A stretch of 10,797 bases of DNA from CAZDOD01 sp964506935 (GTDB taxonomy: Bacteria; Desulfobacterota; Zymogenia; Zymogenales; Zymogenaceae): positions 1 to 10,797 of the forward strand of contig CAZDOD010000096.1 of assembly GCA_964506935.1 (NCBI GenBank), in the 5' to 3' direction. Shown here piece by piece: positions 1 to 7,317 of the stretch. The notes below the pieces were generated by a model. That model was not told where the DNA came from. It saw only the letters and a program-made list of their open reading frames with translations, and did not search any database. How positions within the stretch are numbered: the stretch's first letter is position 1; every line of letters begins with the position of its first letter. Made by a program: the position numbers and the translations under genes.

Positions 1-1167
1 GTTCGACACGTGGGGATTATCGGGATTCGCCCACGAGCCGTAGGGGTATATTTGTTCTGTGGCGAAAAACGCCCCGTCGTTGACCTTTCCGTCGTACGCC
101 AACATCTGGGTTATAGACACCCAAAAACCCCCCTGCATCGCGGAGATCGAGCAGTTGGCGGGGTGATAGTTCCAGCGGTTGGCGCCCGCCATATCGAAGA
201 TGAATTTGCCGTCGGGTTTTATATCCACCCTGACAGGCGCGTGCATGATCATGTCTTTTGCCGCAATTAGCGGGAGCGGTGCCTCACCCTGGTCGGCGTC
301 GTAAAAAGATACAGACCTGTATGTCCCGGGAAACAGCCTCTCAACAACTCTTTTTTGGAAGATCTCCCTCCCCTCCTCGATCACCTCGCGCATGAACTTT
401 TTATAGTAATCAACTCCGAATTCATCTATGATTCCCGAGATAGTCTCGTGGATTATCTGCGATCCCGAAAGCCTCGCCTTCTCGTCCAAATGCCAGAAGA
501 TGGGGTTTCTTATGTTCCTTTCGCATCTTATTTCGTAGTCCCTCCTCAGCTTCCAGTCTAAGCCGACCTTCTCGCATGATATGTAAAGACCGTCCCCAAA
601 TCGATTGATGGTCATTATCGGAAGTCCCCCGGCATCGACTCCACCCGTGTCCATTACGTGCGTGACCGCCCCTACCCAACCGATCACCTCATCACCGTAA
701 AAGATCGGTGTGAGTGTCTGTACATCGGCGGTGTGTGCATCGCCGATCAGAGGATCGTTGTTTCCGAATATGTCGCCGGGATCAATCCCCGGATCATCCT
801 CATAATCATTATCTATCAGCCACTTTATCGCCATGCTCATGGTATGGACGTGTACGATGATTCCTGTAGACAGAACAATGGAGTCGCCCTCGGGACTGTA
901 GAGGGTGAAGCAGAGCTCCCCAAGCTCCCTGACTATCGGTGATGCACTTACCCGAAGTGCCGTCTCGCGGCTCGCCACCATCATCCCCCGAAGCCTCGAA
1001 TAGAGCCTCTCATATTTTAAGGGATCTTCCTCCTTCAGGGTAAGCTTATCTACTCCGTAATATCTCCCGGTCTTCTCAAAAAGCCCCTCGCTCTCTTTTA
1101 GCATCTCCTTTAGGGTTTTTCCTTTCCAACCCACCGGCCTTTTTTCTACTTTTTTCGTCTCTCGCAT
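1..1167 (-). CDS. acxB: acetone carboxylase-type alpha subunit (HyuB family), 3' end cut off by window edge
   Basis: The N-terminal 389 codons are open to the window edge. The family is HyuB/acetone carboxylase alpha, the subunit that holds the Mn site and joins activated substrate to CO2. The start is set by ATG 1165-1167 with AAGGGGG at 1174-1180. Seen in the translation: SPIVRELGELCFTLY (76-90), STGIIVHVHTM (100-110), NNDPLIGDAHTADV (136-149) and WVGAVTHVMDTGG (164-176), which match my memory of Xanthobacter AcxB far better than generic hydantoinase B. Glu84, His145, Asp148 and His170 sit at a constant offset of -5 from the Mn ligands I recall for the solved enzyme (E89, H150, D153, H175). 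The full family length is about 770 residues, so half is missing here. It follows acxA after 109 bases, as in known acx operons, although that gap is longer than I would expect. The substrate could be acetone, another ketone or an aromatic ketone; the family call is firm, the substrate is not. Confidence 0.88.
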   Translation of the reverse strand, partial: MRETKKVEKRPVGWKGKTLKEMLKESEGLFEKTGRYYGVDKLTLKEEDPLKYERLYSRLRGMMVASRETALRVSASPIVRELGELCFTLYSPEGDSIVLSTGIIVHVHTMSMAIKWLIDNDYEDDPGIDPGDIFGNNDPLIGDAHTADVQTLTPIFYGDEVIGWVGAVTHVMDTGGVDAGGLPIMTINRFGDGLYISCEKVGLDWKLRRDYEIRCERNIRNPIFWHLDEKARLSGSQIIHETISGIIDEFGVDYYKKFMREVIEEGREIFQKRVVERLFPGTYRSVSFYDADQGEAPLPLIAAKDMIMHAPVRVDIKPDGKFIFDMAGANRWNYHPANCSISAMQGGFWVSITQMLAYDGKVNDGAFFATEQIYPYGSWANPDNPHVSN

Positions 1168-1276
1168 TTGAGTCCCCCTTATCTCTAAAGACTCATCATA
1201 TTTCTAATATATATTTCTTACTTTTTTAATTGCCGTACTTAATTGAAACTCTTCCCTAAAAAAACAACTCCACGTC

Positions 1277-3406
1277 TCAAGATTCCATCCAGAAAATCAT
1301 AAATTCGTCCATCTTGACCCGATAATCAGGAGGAACCACGAGCGTCGTTGCGGGGTGTTCGATGATCGATGGGCCGTCTATTACGTTTCCGGGCTTTATG
1401 AGGTCCATCTCATAGATATTAAACTTTTTCCAATTCCCCTTCCAGTAAACATCCCTCGTCCCCTTTTCGGCCTCCTTTTCGTGTTTTTTGCCCCCCAGTT
1501 TGTGTTTTATGAGGGCGGGTTTCGTCGTGTCGACCGATGCCGTGAGCACCGCCTCGCTCACGAGGTAGCCGGCCTCAGGGAACTTGGCGGCGCGTGCGAA
1601 GATCTTTTCATACAGGTCCTCGAATCCATCGATGATTGCGCTTACCTCCTCCCCCTTCGTGATATTCAATGTCGGGCTCTTTACCTCGATGGAATCGAGC
1701 TGTCCGGTGTAGCTCATCCTCACGTACGGGACAAATTTTATCTTTTCCTCTGTGTATCCCTCGCCCTCAAATTCTTTGATCAGCTTCTCCTTGAGATCGG
1801 CCCAAAGGGCGTTTAGCTGTGCCGCCAGTATCACCTTCGTGTTATCGTCTACACCGAGCGGGAACATGACGAGCGTCGATCTGTCCGACCTGTGCTGATA
1901 GTCGGCGCAGGTACACCCGAATGCCGAAAATGCCGGTGCCCATGAGGGTATTATAATCCCCCTGAAATTTAGGCCCAATGAATAATTCGCTACATGCATC
2001 GGGCCGGCACCGCCGTATGACGACAGATAATAATCGTAGGTCTCGAAACCCCTCCCGAGCACCATGGCGTAAAGGTGGTCCCTCATCTGTGTCTCGACGA
2101 GGTCTATCATACCGGCCGCCGCCTCATATATATCGAGTCCGAGTTTATCGGCGACCTTATCTTTGAAGACCTCTTCGGCCAGCTCCTTATATATTTTTAT
2201 TGTGCCACCGAGGTAGTATTCGGGATTGATGATCCCGCAAATCACGTCGCAGTCGCAGATCGTCGGGTTCTCCTTCTGGATACCGTAACATACCGGGCCC
2301 GGATCGGCCCCAGCGCTCTCAGGCCCAAGCTCGACCCTGTTTGAGATCGGGTCGACCTTTATATAGGTTCCTGTCCCGGCACCGATCGAATCGACCGCCA
2401 CCGTCGGGAGGTTCATCTTGAAACGGGCGATGTCGGGTTCGGGATTTATCGCATAGACGCCTTCGGTTATGAGGCCAACATCAAAGCTTGTCCCACCCAT
2501 GTCTGTGCAGATGATGTTTTTTATCCCCAGGACCTCCGCCACATACTTCGATCCGATGATACCGCCGATGGGGCCGGATATGAGGCTCTGGAATGCCTTG
2601 GCCGTCCTTACATTCACAACCCCGCCGTGGGCGGTCATGATCTGTAGCTGGCGGTTAAATCCACCTTTTTTCATCTCGTCTTCGATCTTTAAAAGGTGCT
2701 TCCTCGAAGGATCGGCGGCGTATGCCTCTATAACGACGCAGTTTAGGCGGGAATACTCCCGCATAACGGGTTGCACCTGACTTCCGAGATAGACCGGGAT
2801 GTCAACCCCCATCTCGGAGATTACCTCTTTAACAATCTCCCCCGTCCTGTTTTCGTGCGAGGGATTTACATAAGAAAAAGTATATGACACGCAGATCGCC
2901 TCGACCCCGTCCTCGATGAGCTCCCGTGCAGCCTCCCTCGCCTCATCCTCATAGAGCGGGATGACCTCGGTCCCGAACATATCCACCCGCCCGCCTACGC
3001 CCTTTACCCATTTTCTGGGGATGAGGGGGATATTGTGGACATGGGTCACGGAGTGGAGACGGTCGGGATAGTGATATCCGAGGTATGTCTGCACACCCCG
3101 CTCCATTATGAGATAGTCCTCCAAACCCTTGGTGATGAGAAGCCCCACCTTTTTGCCCAATCTCTGGATAAGGGTATTGATCATTGCAGTTCCTGAGTAG
3201 ATGCTGACATCAAGCTTGTCTATGGAACCTGAGAAACCCATCTCCCAGTAACCCAATGCGTCCTCAAGAGAAGATATAAAGCCAATGGATTCATCGTGGG
3301 GTGTCGTCGCCGCCTTTCCGATTATCATCTCTCCCTTGTCGTCGATGAGTATCGTGTCGGTCATCGTGCCGCCGGCGTCTATACCCAAAATTTCAACATT
3401 TCGCAT
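1277..3406 (-). CDS. acxA: acetone carboxylase-type beta subunit (HyuA family ATPase)
   Basis: This 709-residue protein is the ATP-dependent activating subunit of an acetone-carboxylase-type enzyme. In the family, ATP activates both the ketone and bicarbonate so that the alpha subunit can form the acetoacetate-type product. Visible elements of the ASKHA/HyuA fold: GIDAGGTMTDT (8-18), SGTAMINTLIQR (71-82), SGPIGGIIGSKY (277-288), DMGGTSFDV (302-310), SIGAGTGTYI (340-349), SAGADPGPVCYG (364-375), SSYGGAGPMHV (462-472) and FSAFGC (493-498). The length fits AcxA (about 715), and the stretches YLGYHYPDRLHSVTH (108-122) and RVDMFGTEVIPL (140-151) resemble AcxA rather than 5-oxoprolinase or N-methylhydantoinase. 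The start at 3406 is supported by AAGGGAGGGA at 3411-3420. It lies 118 bases after the TPR gene and is followed by acxB. No membrane segments are seen, so it is cytoplasmic. An acetophenone-carboxylase-like role is the main alternative. Confidence 0.9.
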   Translation of the reverse strand: MRNVEILGIDAGGTMTDTILIDDKGEMIIGKAATTPHDESIGFISSLEDALGYWEMGFSGSIDKLDVSIYSGTAMINTLIQRLGKKVGLLITKGLEDYLIMERGVQTYLGYHYPDRLHSVTHVHNIPLIPRKWVKGVGGRVDMFGTEVIPLYEDEAREAARELIEDGVEAICVSYTFSYVNPSHENRTGEIVKEVISEMGVDIPVYLGSQVQPVMREYSRLNCVVIEAYAADPSRKHLLKIEDEMKKGGFNRQLQIMTAHGGVVNVRTAKAFQSLISGPIGGIIGSKYVAEVLGIKNIICTDMGGTSFDVGLITEGVYAINPEPDIARFKMNLPTVAVDSIGAGTGTYIKVDPISNRVELGPESAGADPGPVCYGIQKENPTICDCDVICGIINPEYYLGGTIKIYKELAEEVFKDKVADKLGLDIYEAAAGMIDLVETQMRDHLYAMVLGRGFETYDYYLSSYGGAGPMHVANYSLGLNFRGIIIPSWAPAFSAFGCTCADYQHRSDRSTLVMFPLGVDDNTKVILAAQLNALWADLKEKLIKEFEGEGYTEEKIKFVPYVRMSYTGQLDSIEVKSPTLNITKGEEVSAIIDGFEDLYEKIFARAAKFPEAGYLVSEAVLTASVDTTKPALIKHKLGGKKHEKEAEKGTRDVYWKGNWKKFNIYEMDLIKPGNVIDGPSIIEHPATTLVVPPDYRVKMDEFMIFWMES

Positions 3407-3524
3407 ATAATCCCTCCCTTATGATATGGAAAATGGGAATATTTATGATAAATCCAATAATGATTAATCTAAGAGATTATGCTGTTCATTTGTGTTTGTT
3501 TTTTCAGTTTTCTATGAACGGGCC

Positions 3525-4241
3525 TTAAAATATCTTGTACTCCTTGCATGCATCATCTAATCCCATATCGCAGGCCTTTTTAAAGTCTGCCATAGCCTCT
3601 TTGTTCCTATCTATCTTTTCGTAGATTTTACCCCTTATTAAGTAGACCACGGCTAAATTCGGGTCTATCTCGATGGCCTTTGTTAAGTCAGAAATTGCAT
3701 CTTCGTATTTGCCTAATTCTGAGTAGGCAGCACCCCTGTAACCGTAGGCCAACGCAAAAGCCGGGCCTATCTCGATGGCCTTTGTTAAGTCAGAAATTGC
3801 ATCTTCGTATTTACCTAATTCTCCGTACAATTGACCCCTGTAGAAATAGGCCACGGCTAAATCAGTGTCTATCTCGATGGCTTTTGTGTAGTCAGCAATA
3901 GCATTGCCGTATCTACCTAAATCATGGTAGGCACCACCCCTGAAGAAATAGGCCGAGGCATTATACTGATCTATCTCGATGGCTTTATTGTAATCAGAAA
4001 TTGCATCTTCGTATTTACCTAATTCTGAGTATGCAGCACCCCTGTAGATGTAGGTCAATGCAAAAGCCGGGCCTATCTCGATGGCCTTGTTAAAACATCC
4101 TATAGCTTTTTTATAATTTTTAGCATCAAGATATTCTACTCCTTTATTATTCCAGTATTCTGCGTCCTCAGCAAAGAGAAAAGTTGAGAAAAACATAAAA
4201 CATATAAGAGAAATAACCAATAAATAAGTAAGTTTTTTCAT
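3525..4241 (-). CDS. exported TPR-repeat protein of unknown role
   Basis: This 238-residue protein starts with a likely Sec signal: MKKLTY, a hydrophobic core to about residue 23, and a probable cleavage after FLFA (24). Residues 27-230 are exactly six 34-residue tetratricopeptide units (27-60, 61-94, 95-128, 129-162, 163-196, 197-230). The canonical pattern is RGAAYSELGKYEDAI followed by KAIEI, and a short tail ACKEYKIF ends the protein. TPRs form a helical solenoid that binds peptides or proteins, so a periplasmic or surface scaffold role is a fair inference; the partner is unknown. No lipobox is seen. The DNA is AT-richer than the flanking enzyme genes, and parts of the repeat units are identical at the nucleotide level, which suggests recent repeat turnover. 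It is codirectional with acxA but has no obvious functional link to it. The ribosome binding site is weak (AAGAG region upstream of ATG 4241). Confidence 0.82.
   Translation of the reverse strand: MKKLTYLLVISLICFMFFSTFLFAEDAEYWNNKGVEYLDAKNYKKAIGCFNKAIEIGPAFALTYIYRGAAYSELGKYEDAISDYNKAIEIDQYNASAYFFRGGAYHDLGRYGNAIADYTKAIEIDTDLAVAYFYRGQLYGELGKYEDAISDLTKAIEIGPAFALAYGYRGAAYSELGKYEDAISDLTKAIEIDPNLAVVYLIRGKIYEKIDRNKEAMADFKKACDMGLDDACKEYKIF
3552..4163 (-). repeat. six tandem 102-bp units encoding the TPRs
   Basis: The coding DNA for residues 27-230 is built of six in-frame units of 102 bp. Units 4 and 5 share an exact 46-base run (3665-3710 and 3767-3812), followed by one mismatch and nine more identical bases. 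Unit 2 is also close to unit 5 across the ends of the repeat (around 4017-4075 against 3711-3767). Such nucleotide-level identity, beyond what protein conservation needs, indicates recent duplication or gene conversion and makes copy-number change by slippage or recombination likely. Confidence 0.8.
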
Positions 4242-4298
4242 TCCAAACTCTTATAAATCGATTTTAAATCTGCTAACTAAAGCTGAATTTATAACAGT

Positions 4299-4344
4299 GG
4301 GAGATTTTCCTGATTTTACGCCACAGATTTTAAGGAAAGTCCCC
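4299..4344. repeat. imperfect inverted repeat, possible REP-like hairpin
   Basis: GGGAGATTTTCCT at 4299-4311 faces AGGAAAGTCCCC at 4333-4344 with about 21 bases between them. AGGAAA pairs with TTTCCT exactly, and the outer G/C runs pair with one offset. The arm GGGGACTTTCCT is reminiscent of dispersed REP-type palindromes in some deltaproteobacterial genomes, but that is memory and not tested here. No T-run follows on either side that would make it a terminator. Confidence 0.35.
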
Positions 4345-4367
4345 ATTTTTCAATCAACACAGAAGCC

Positions 4368-4502
4368 TTATTTTAAAAGCTCCCCTTTCTCTCCCACACT
4401 AACCTTTTCGGCCTTCTTATGAGCGGGCAAGGTCGGGGGTATATTCTGCTGTTTTCCGGAAAGAAGCTCCTCAATGGTAATCAATATTACTTTGTGATTC
4501 AT
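4368..4502 (-). pseudogene. possible C-terminal remnant of a lost gene (44 codons)
   Basis: An open stretch on the minus strand from ATG 4500-4502 to TAA 4368-4370 encodes MNHKVILITIEELLSGKQ, followed by a proline-containing and lysine-rich tail that includes KKAEKVSVGEKGELLK. A stop codon (TAG) lies directly before the ATG and there is no Shine-Dalgarno sequence, so translation from this start is doubtful. The TIEELLxGK plus basic tail has the look of the C-terminal end of a larger protein; I loosely associate such tails with DNA-methylase or restriction proteins but cannot confirm this. It could equally be a chance open frame. Confidence 0.25.
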
Positions 4503-4663
4503 CTATTACAGTATTTCGTTGCTTCTATTGTAATGATACATTTACAACATGAAAAGTTATATCAGATAATTTTCTTAAATGCTCATCTTCCTTTATTAGT
4601 ATCTTACTAAATATGAACAGGTTTGTTAAGCAAATAATTTACAACAAAATGGAAACCGGGGAC

Positions 4664-4702
4664 AATAAAAAAGTAGGGGCATGTTAGACTATGCCCCTAC
4701 TT
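4664..4702 (-). terminator. intrinsic terminator closing the yfcC operon
   Basis: AAGTAGGGGCAT (4671-4682) and ATGCCCCTACTT (4691-4702) form a perfect 12-bp stem with an 8-base loop. On the minus strand the stem is followed by TTTTTTATTG, reading from inside the stem base toward 4664. This is a classical Rho-independent terminator about 55 bases after the stop codon of the YfcC-type carrier, and it separates this operon from the TPR and acx genes downstream. Confidence 0.88.
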
Positions 4703-4757
4703 CTATAGCATATTTCGATTTGCTTTTTAACAAAAAAATCTTTGTCCCAGATGAAAT

Positions 4758-6224
4758 CTAAAACGGCCCCCATCCTATCAACACCGCTATCGTAAGCACC
4801 AAAAATCCGAGTAGGAGAAAAATTACCTGAAGCGGAAGGATGAACCTCGCCCATTTCGTCCACGATATCCCTGCAAGAGATATCGCCACAATCAAAAGCA
4901 CGTTTGTGGGCCAGAAGATATTGGAAAAGCCGTCCCCCATCTGATACGCCAATACGGATGTCTGGCGGGTGATCCCAACCAGCTCTCCTAGCGGCACCAT
5001 GATGGGCGTTGCGACCATCGCCTGTGCCGAACCCGAAGCTATAAAGAAGTTTATCACGGTCTGGACCAGAAGCATCGCCCAAGACGCGAAGATCGTATGG
5101 AAATTTCCCACAAAACCCGAAAGATAATACAGGACTGTATCAATTATCAGGCCCTCATCCGCCACAACGTAAATCGCCCTAGCAAGCATTATCAGTAGGC
5201 TTGCGGGTAGAAACGTCAGTATCCCCTTTCCAAAGGCCTTTAGCGTCCCCAAGATACCGAGACCACCCAAGAGACCCGACAGGATACCCATTATGAGAAA
5301 TGTCAAGAATACGAGCTGAAAGCTCATACTTCCGATAACGGCGGGGAAAAAGATCTGGCCAAAAATTATCATAAGAAGGAGAAAGGCAACGAGGATTCCT
5401 ATCGTCCATACGACCCTCTTGTGGGCCGGGGTGAATTTGGTTAAATGGCTCTCCTCTTCCTTGAATTCTTTTCTGAACTCTTCGTCATATTTATAAACGA
5501 GGCTCTTTTTCGGATCCCTCTTTACCTTCCTCGCATATAGCGCGGTATATCCGATTGCGGCACTGATCATGACCGCCCAGACGAAGAATCTGAAGAGCAG
5601 CCCGGAATAGATCGGAAGTTCAGCAATGCTCTGGGCGATCACGACGGTAAAGGGGTTTGTCATTGCCGCCGTAAATCCGACCGCACAGGCCCCAAAGATC
5701 ATCATCACCCCGACGATCGAGTCGTATCCCATGGCGATCGCCATCGGCACGATGATGATTATAAAGGGGACTATCTCTTCGAGGATCCCGAAAAAAGCCC
5801 CGAACAGCGAAAAGAATATCATCATGATCGGGATTACGAGATACTCGTTCCCCTTAAACTTTTTTATGAAGGCCAGTATGCCGGCATCGAGTGCGCCCGT
5901 CCTCCTCATCGCCATAAACGATCCGCCGATAAACACGATGAATACCACCAATACGGCACCCAAGATTCCCTTGTAATATAGGGATTTTATCGGTGAATAG
6001 ACAAAGTCCAAAAAGGTCTGCGGATTGGATTCCACAAACCTGAATGATCCGGGATCGATCACCTCCATTGTGGTTCCGGTCTCCTCATTAATCGTTTCGA
6101 CCCTGTCATACATTCCCGCCGGGACATAGTGCGTCGCCATAGTTACAACCAGTAGTAGTGCAATGATGATCACGTATCCAAAGATCAGTCTCCCGATGGG
6201 GAGCTTTACATCCAATTTGTCCAT
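4758..6224 (-). CDS. YfcC/DcuC-family membrane carrier (ArcD-like)
   Basis: This 488-residue integral membrane protein is a member of the DcuC superfamily, YfcC branch. That branch contains proposed basic-amino-acid or peptide-product carriers often found with arginine or carbamoyl-phosphate catabolism. Seen here: a first helix (about 12-31) followed by the periplasmic signature THYVPAGMYDRVE (31-43) and DPGSF; FGILEEIVPF (145-154); AAMTNPFTVVIAQSI (186-200); a charged cytoplasmic loop at about 232-270; and, near the C terminus, SAQAMVATPIMVPLGELVG and YQMGDGFSNIFWPTN, all typical of YfcC proteins. Roughly twelve hydrophobic spans are visible. The gene follows arcC by 28 bases, with a good ribosome site (GGAAGGAAG) before the ATG, and precedes the terminator, so it is the last gene of the unit. 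The substrate cannot be read from sequence: an amino acid, a dicarboxylate or the ammonium-bearing end product are all possible. Confidence 0.85.
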   Translation of the reverse strand: MDKLDVKLPIGRLIFGYVIIIALLLVVTMATHYVPAGMYDRVETINEETGTTMEVIDPGSFRFVESNPQTFLDFVYSPIKSLYYKGILGAVLVVFIVFIGGSFMAMRRTGALDAGILAFIKKFKGNEYLVIPIMMIFFSLFGAFFGILEEIVPFIIIIVPMAIAMGYDSIVGVMMIFGACAVGFTAAMTNPFTVVIAQSIAELPIYSGLLFRFFVWAVMISAAIGYTALYARKVKRDPKKSLVYKYDEEFRKEFKEEESHLTKFTPAHKRVVWTIGILVAFLLLMIIFGQIFFPAVIGSMSFQLVFLTFLIMGILSGLLGGLGILGTLKAFGKGILTFLPASLLIMLARAIYVVADEGLIIDTVLYYLSGFVGNFHTIFASWAMLLVQTVINFFIASGSAQAMVATPIMVPLGELVGITRQTSVLAYQMGDGFSNIFWPTNVLLIVAISLAGISWTKWARFILPLQVIFLLLGFLVLTIAVLIGWGPF

Positions 6225-6252
6225 TTTCTTCCTTCCAATATATAGTTATTAT

Positions 6253-7212
6253 TTAGTTGCATATTATAGTCCCGCCCACGCCTTTTATCGCCTTCGGCAA
6301 AACCTCGGGAGATGTGATGATCACTTTTCCGTTTTTCCTTGCTTCTAAATATTCTATTGCGGCCTTTATTTTCGGCCCCATGCTACCCGGCGCAAAATGT
6401 CCCTCCTCCAAAAATATCTTTGCCTCGTCCTTTGAGATATTTTCAAGGTCCCTCTGGTTCGGTTTTCTGTAATTTATAGCCACCTTTGGGACACCCGTGA
6501 TCATAATGAAGATGTCCGCACCAAGCTCCCTCGCCGCAAGGCTCGACGCCAGATCCTTATCGATTATCCCGTCGACCCCCTCAAGCGTCCCGTCCGGCTG
6601 CCTCACCACGGGGATCCCCCCTCCACCGACTGCAACGACTATTACACCCGATTCCAAAAGGAGCTTTATTACATCGATCTCGACTATCGAGAGCGGCACG
6701 GGCGATGAAACGACCTGGCGATATCCCCTGCCGGAGTCCTCAACAAATTCCCAATGCCTCTCCTTTTCAAGCCTCGTCTTTTCGTCTTTGCTGTAAAACA
6801 GGCCTATCGGTTTTGTCGGTTTTATCTTTGATTTATCGCCGGAATCTATCACCGACTGGGTTATGACGGTCACAACCGGCCTTTTTATTGAGTGGTAGGT
6901 TAGCTTGTTGAACAGGGACTGCTGGATCATGTATCCCATTGCACCCTCGGTATCTCCACACAGGACACCGAGCGGGAGGTCGGGCACCATCTCGTGTGCG
7001 ATCTCATTGGAGACGACGCGGTTTCCCACCTGCGGGCCGTTTCCGTGTGTCAAAAGTACCTCCCAGCCCTCCTTTATCAGCTCAACGATTCCCACAAGTG
7101 ACATCCTCGTATTCTTGAACTGCTGGGCGATGGTGCCTTCCTCACCCTCCCTGATGATGGCATTACCCCCCAAGGCGATAACCGCCTTTTTTATTTCACC
7201 TCTCCCAACCAT
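6253..7212 (-). CDS. arcC: carbamate kinase
   Basis: Carbamate kinase converts carbamoyl phosphate and ADP to carbamate (then ammonia and CO2) and ATP; it is usually the energy-yielding last step of arginine, agmatine, allantoin or other ureido catabolism. The 319-residue length is normal. Motifs in order: ALGGNAI (13-19) for the nucleotide phosphates, THGNGPQVGNR (55-65) at the carbamate site, SPVPLSIVEIDVIK and VVAVGGGGIPVV in the middle, GVDGIIDKDLAS (core Lys and Asp), and EGHFAPGSMGPKI near the C terminus. The ATG at 7212 is preceded by a G-rich ribosome site (GGGGGGTGG). The gene sits 105 bases after the COG2403 gene and directly before the YfcC-type carrier. No arginine deiminase or carbamoyltransferase is present in this window, so the source of its substrate is open; those genes may lie upstream beyond the window. 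Confidence 0.94.
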   Translation of the reverse strand: MVGRGEIKKAVIALGGNAIIREGEEGTIAQQFKNTRMSLVGIVELIKEGWEVLLTHGNGPQVGNRVVSNEIAHEMVPDLPLGVLCGDTEGAMGYMIQQSLFNKLTYHSIKRPVVTVITQSVIDSGDKSKIKPTKPIGLFYSKDEKTRLEKERHWEFVEDSGRGYRQVVSSPVPLSIVEIDVIKLLLESGVIVVAVGGGGIPVVRQPDGTLEGVDGIIDKDLASSLAARELGADIFIMITGVPKVAINYRKPNQRDLENISKDEAKIFLEEGHFAPGSMGPKIKAAIEYLEARKNGKVIITSPEVLPKAIKGVGGTIICN

Positions 7213-7317
7213 AATCCACCCCCCAAAAAACGACCTATTATCTCACAAAAACAGAAAAATCCCATCTAAAAAAGACCCTCCACCCCGTCTATTACGTTGC
7301 CTATAATAACAGACCAA

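Larger units (their letters stand above)
4242..4663. other. AT-rich intergenic stretch between the two operons
   Basis: About 420 bases without a convincing complete gene. It contains an imperfect inverted repeat (4299-4344), a short open stretch with coding-like character on the minus strand (4368-4502), and AT-rich sequence from 4503 to 4663. In a different minus-strand frame, the last part has another stop-to-stop run of about 37 codons ending near 4528, without a start or ribosome binding site. Promoters for the TPR gene must lie here, but I could not find a -35/-10 pair with good spacing. The composition contrasts with the flanking operons and fits an old insertion or decay site. Confidence 0.5.

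Noticed and set aside
1355..1816. Plus-strand open frames inside the acx, permease and COG2403 genes
   Set aside because: They are antisense to genes with clear family motifs and lack ribosome sites or recognisable products.
1277..3406. Annotation as 5-oxoprolinase or N-methylhydantoinase subunit A
   Set aside because: The family fold is shared, but length and several stretches (YLGYHYPDRLH, FSAFGC, RVDMFGTEVIPL) fit acetone carboxylase beta better, and the alpha partner agrees.
3407..3524. Candidate promoter TTAGAT / TATCAT and the GTTCAT/ATGAAC inverted repeat upstream of acxA
   Set aside because: The -35 box matches the consensus poorly, and the inverted repeat has only six-base arms with a 24-base loop; both are expected by chance in AT-rich DNA.
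4528..4547. Short palindrome TTGTAA...TTACAA as an operator
   Set aside because: Only six-base arms, no nearby promoter, and it lies in AT-rich sequence away from any gene start.
4684..5082. Minus-strand frame overlapping the end of the YfcC-type gene
   Set aside because: Its sequence is a frame-shifted copy of the carrier coding DNA plus the terminator region, with no family features.
7213..7317. Terminator or promoter between the COG2403 gene and arcC
   Set aside because: T-runs and a G-rich stretch are present, but there is no stable stem before the T-runs and no good -35/-10 pair.
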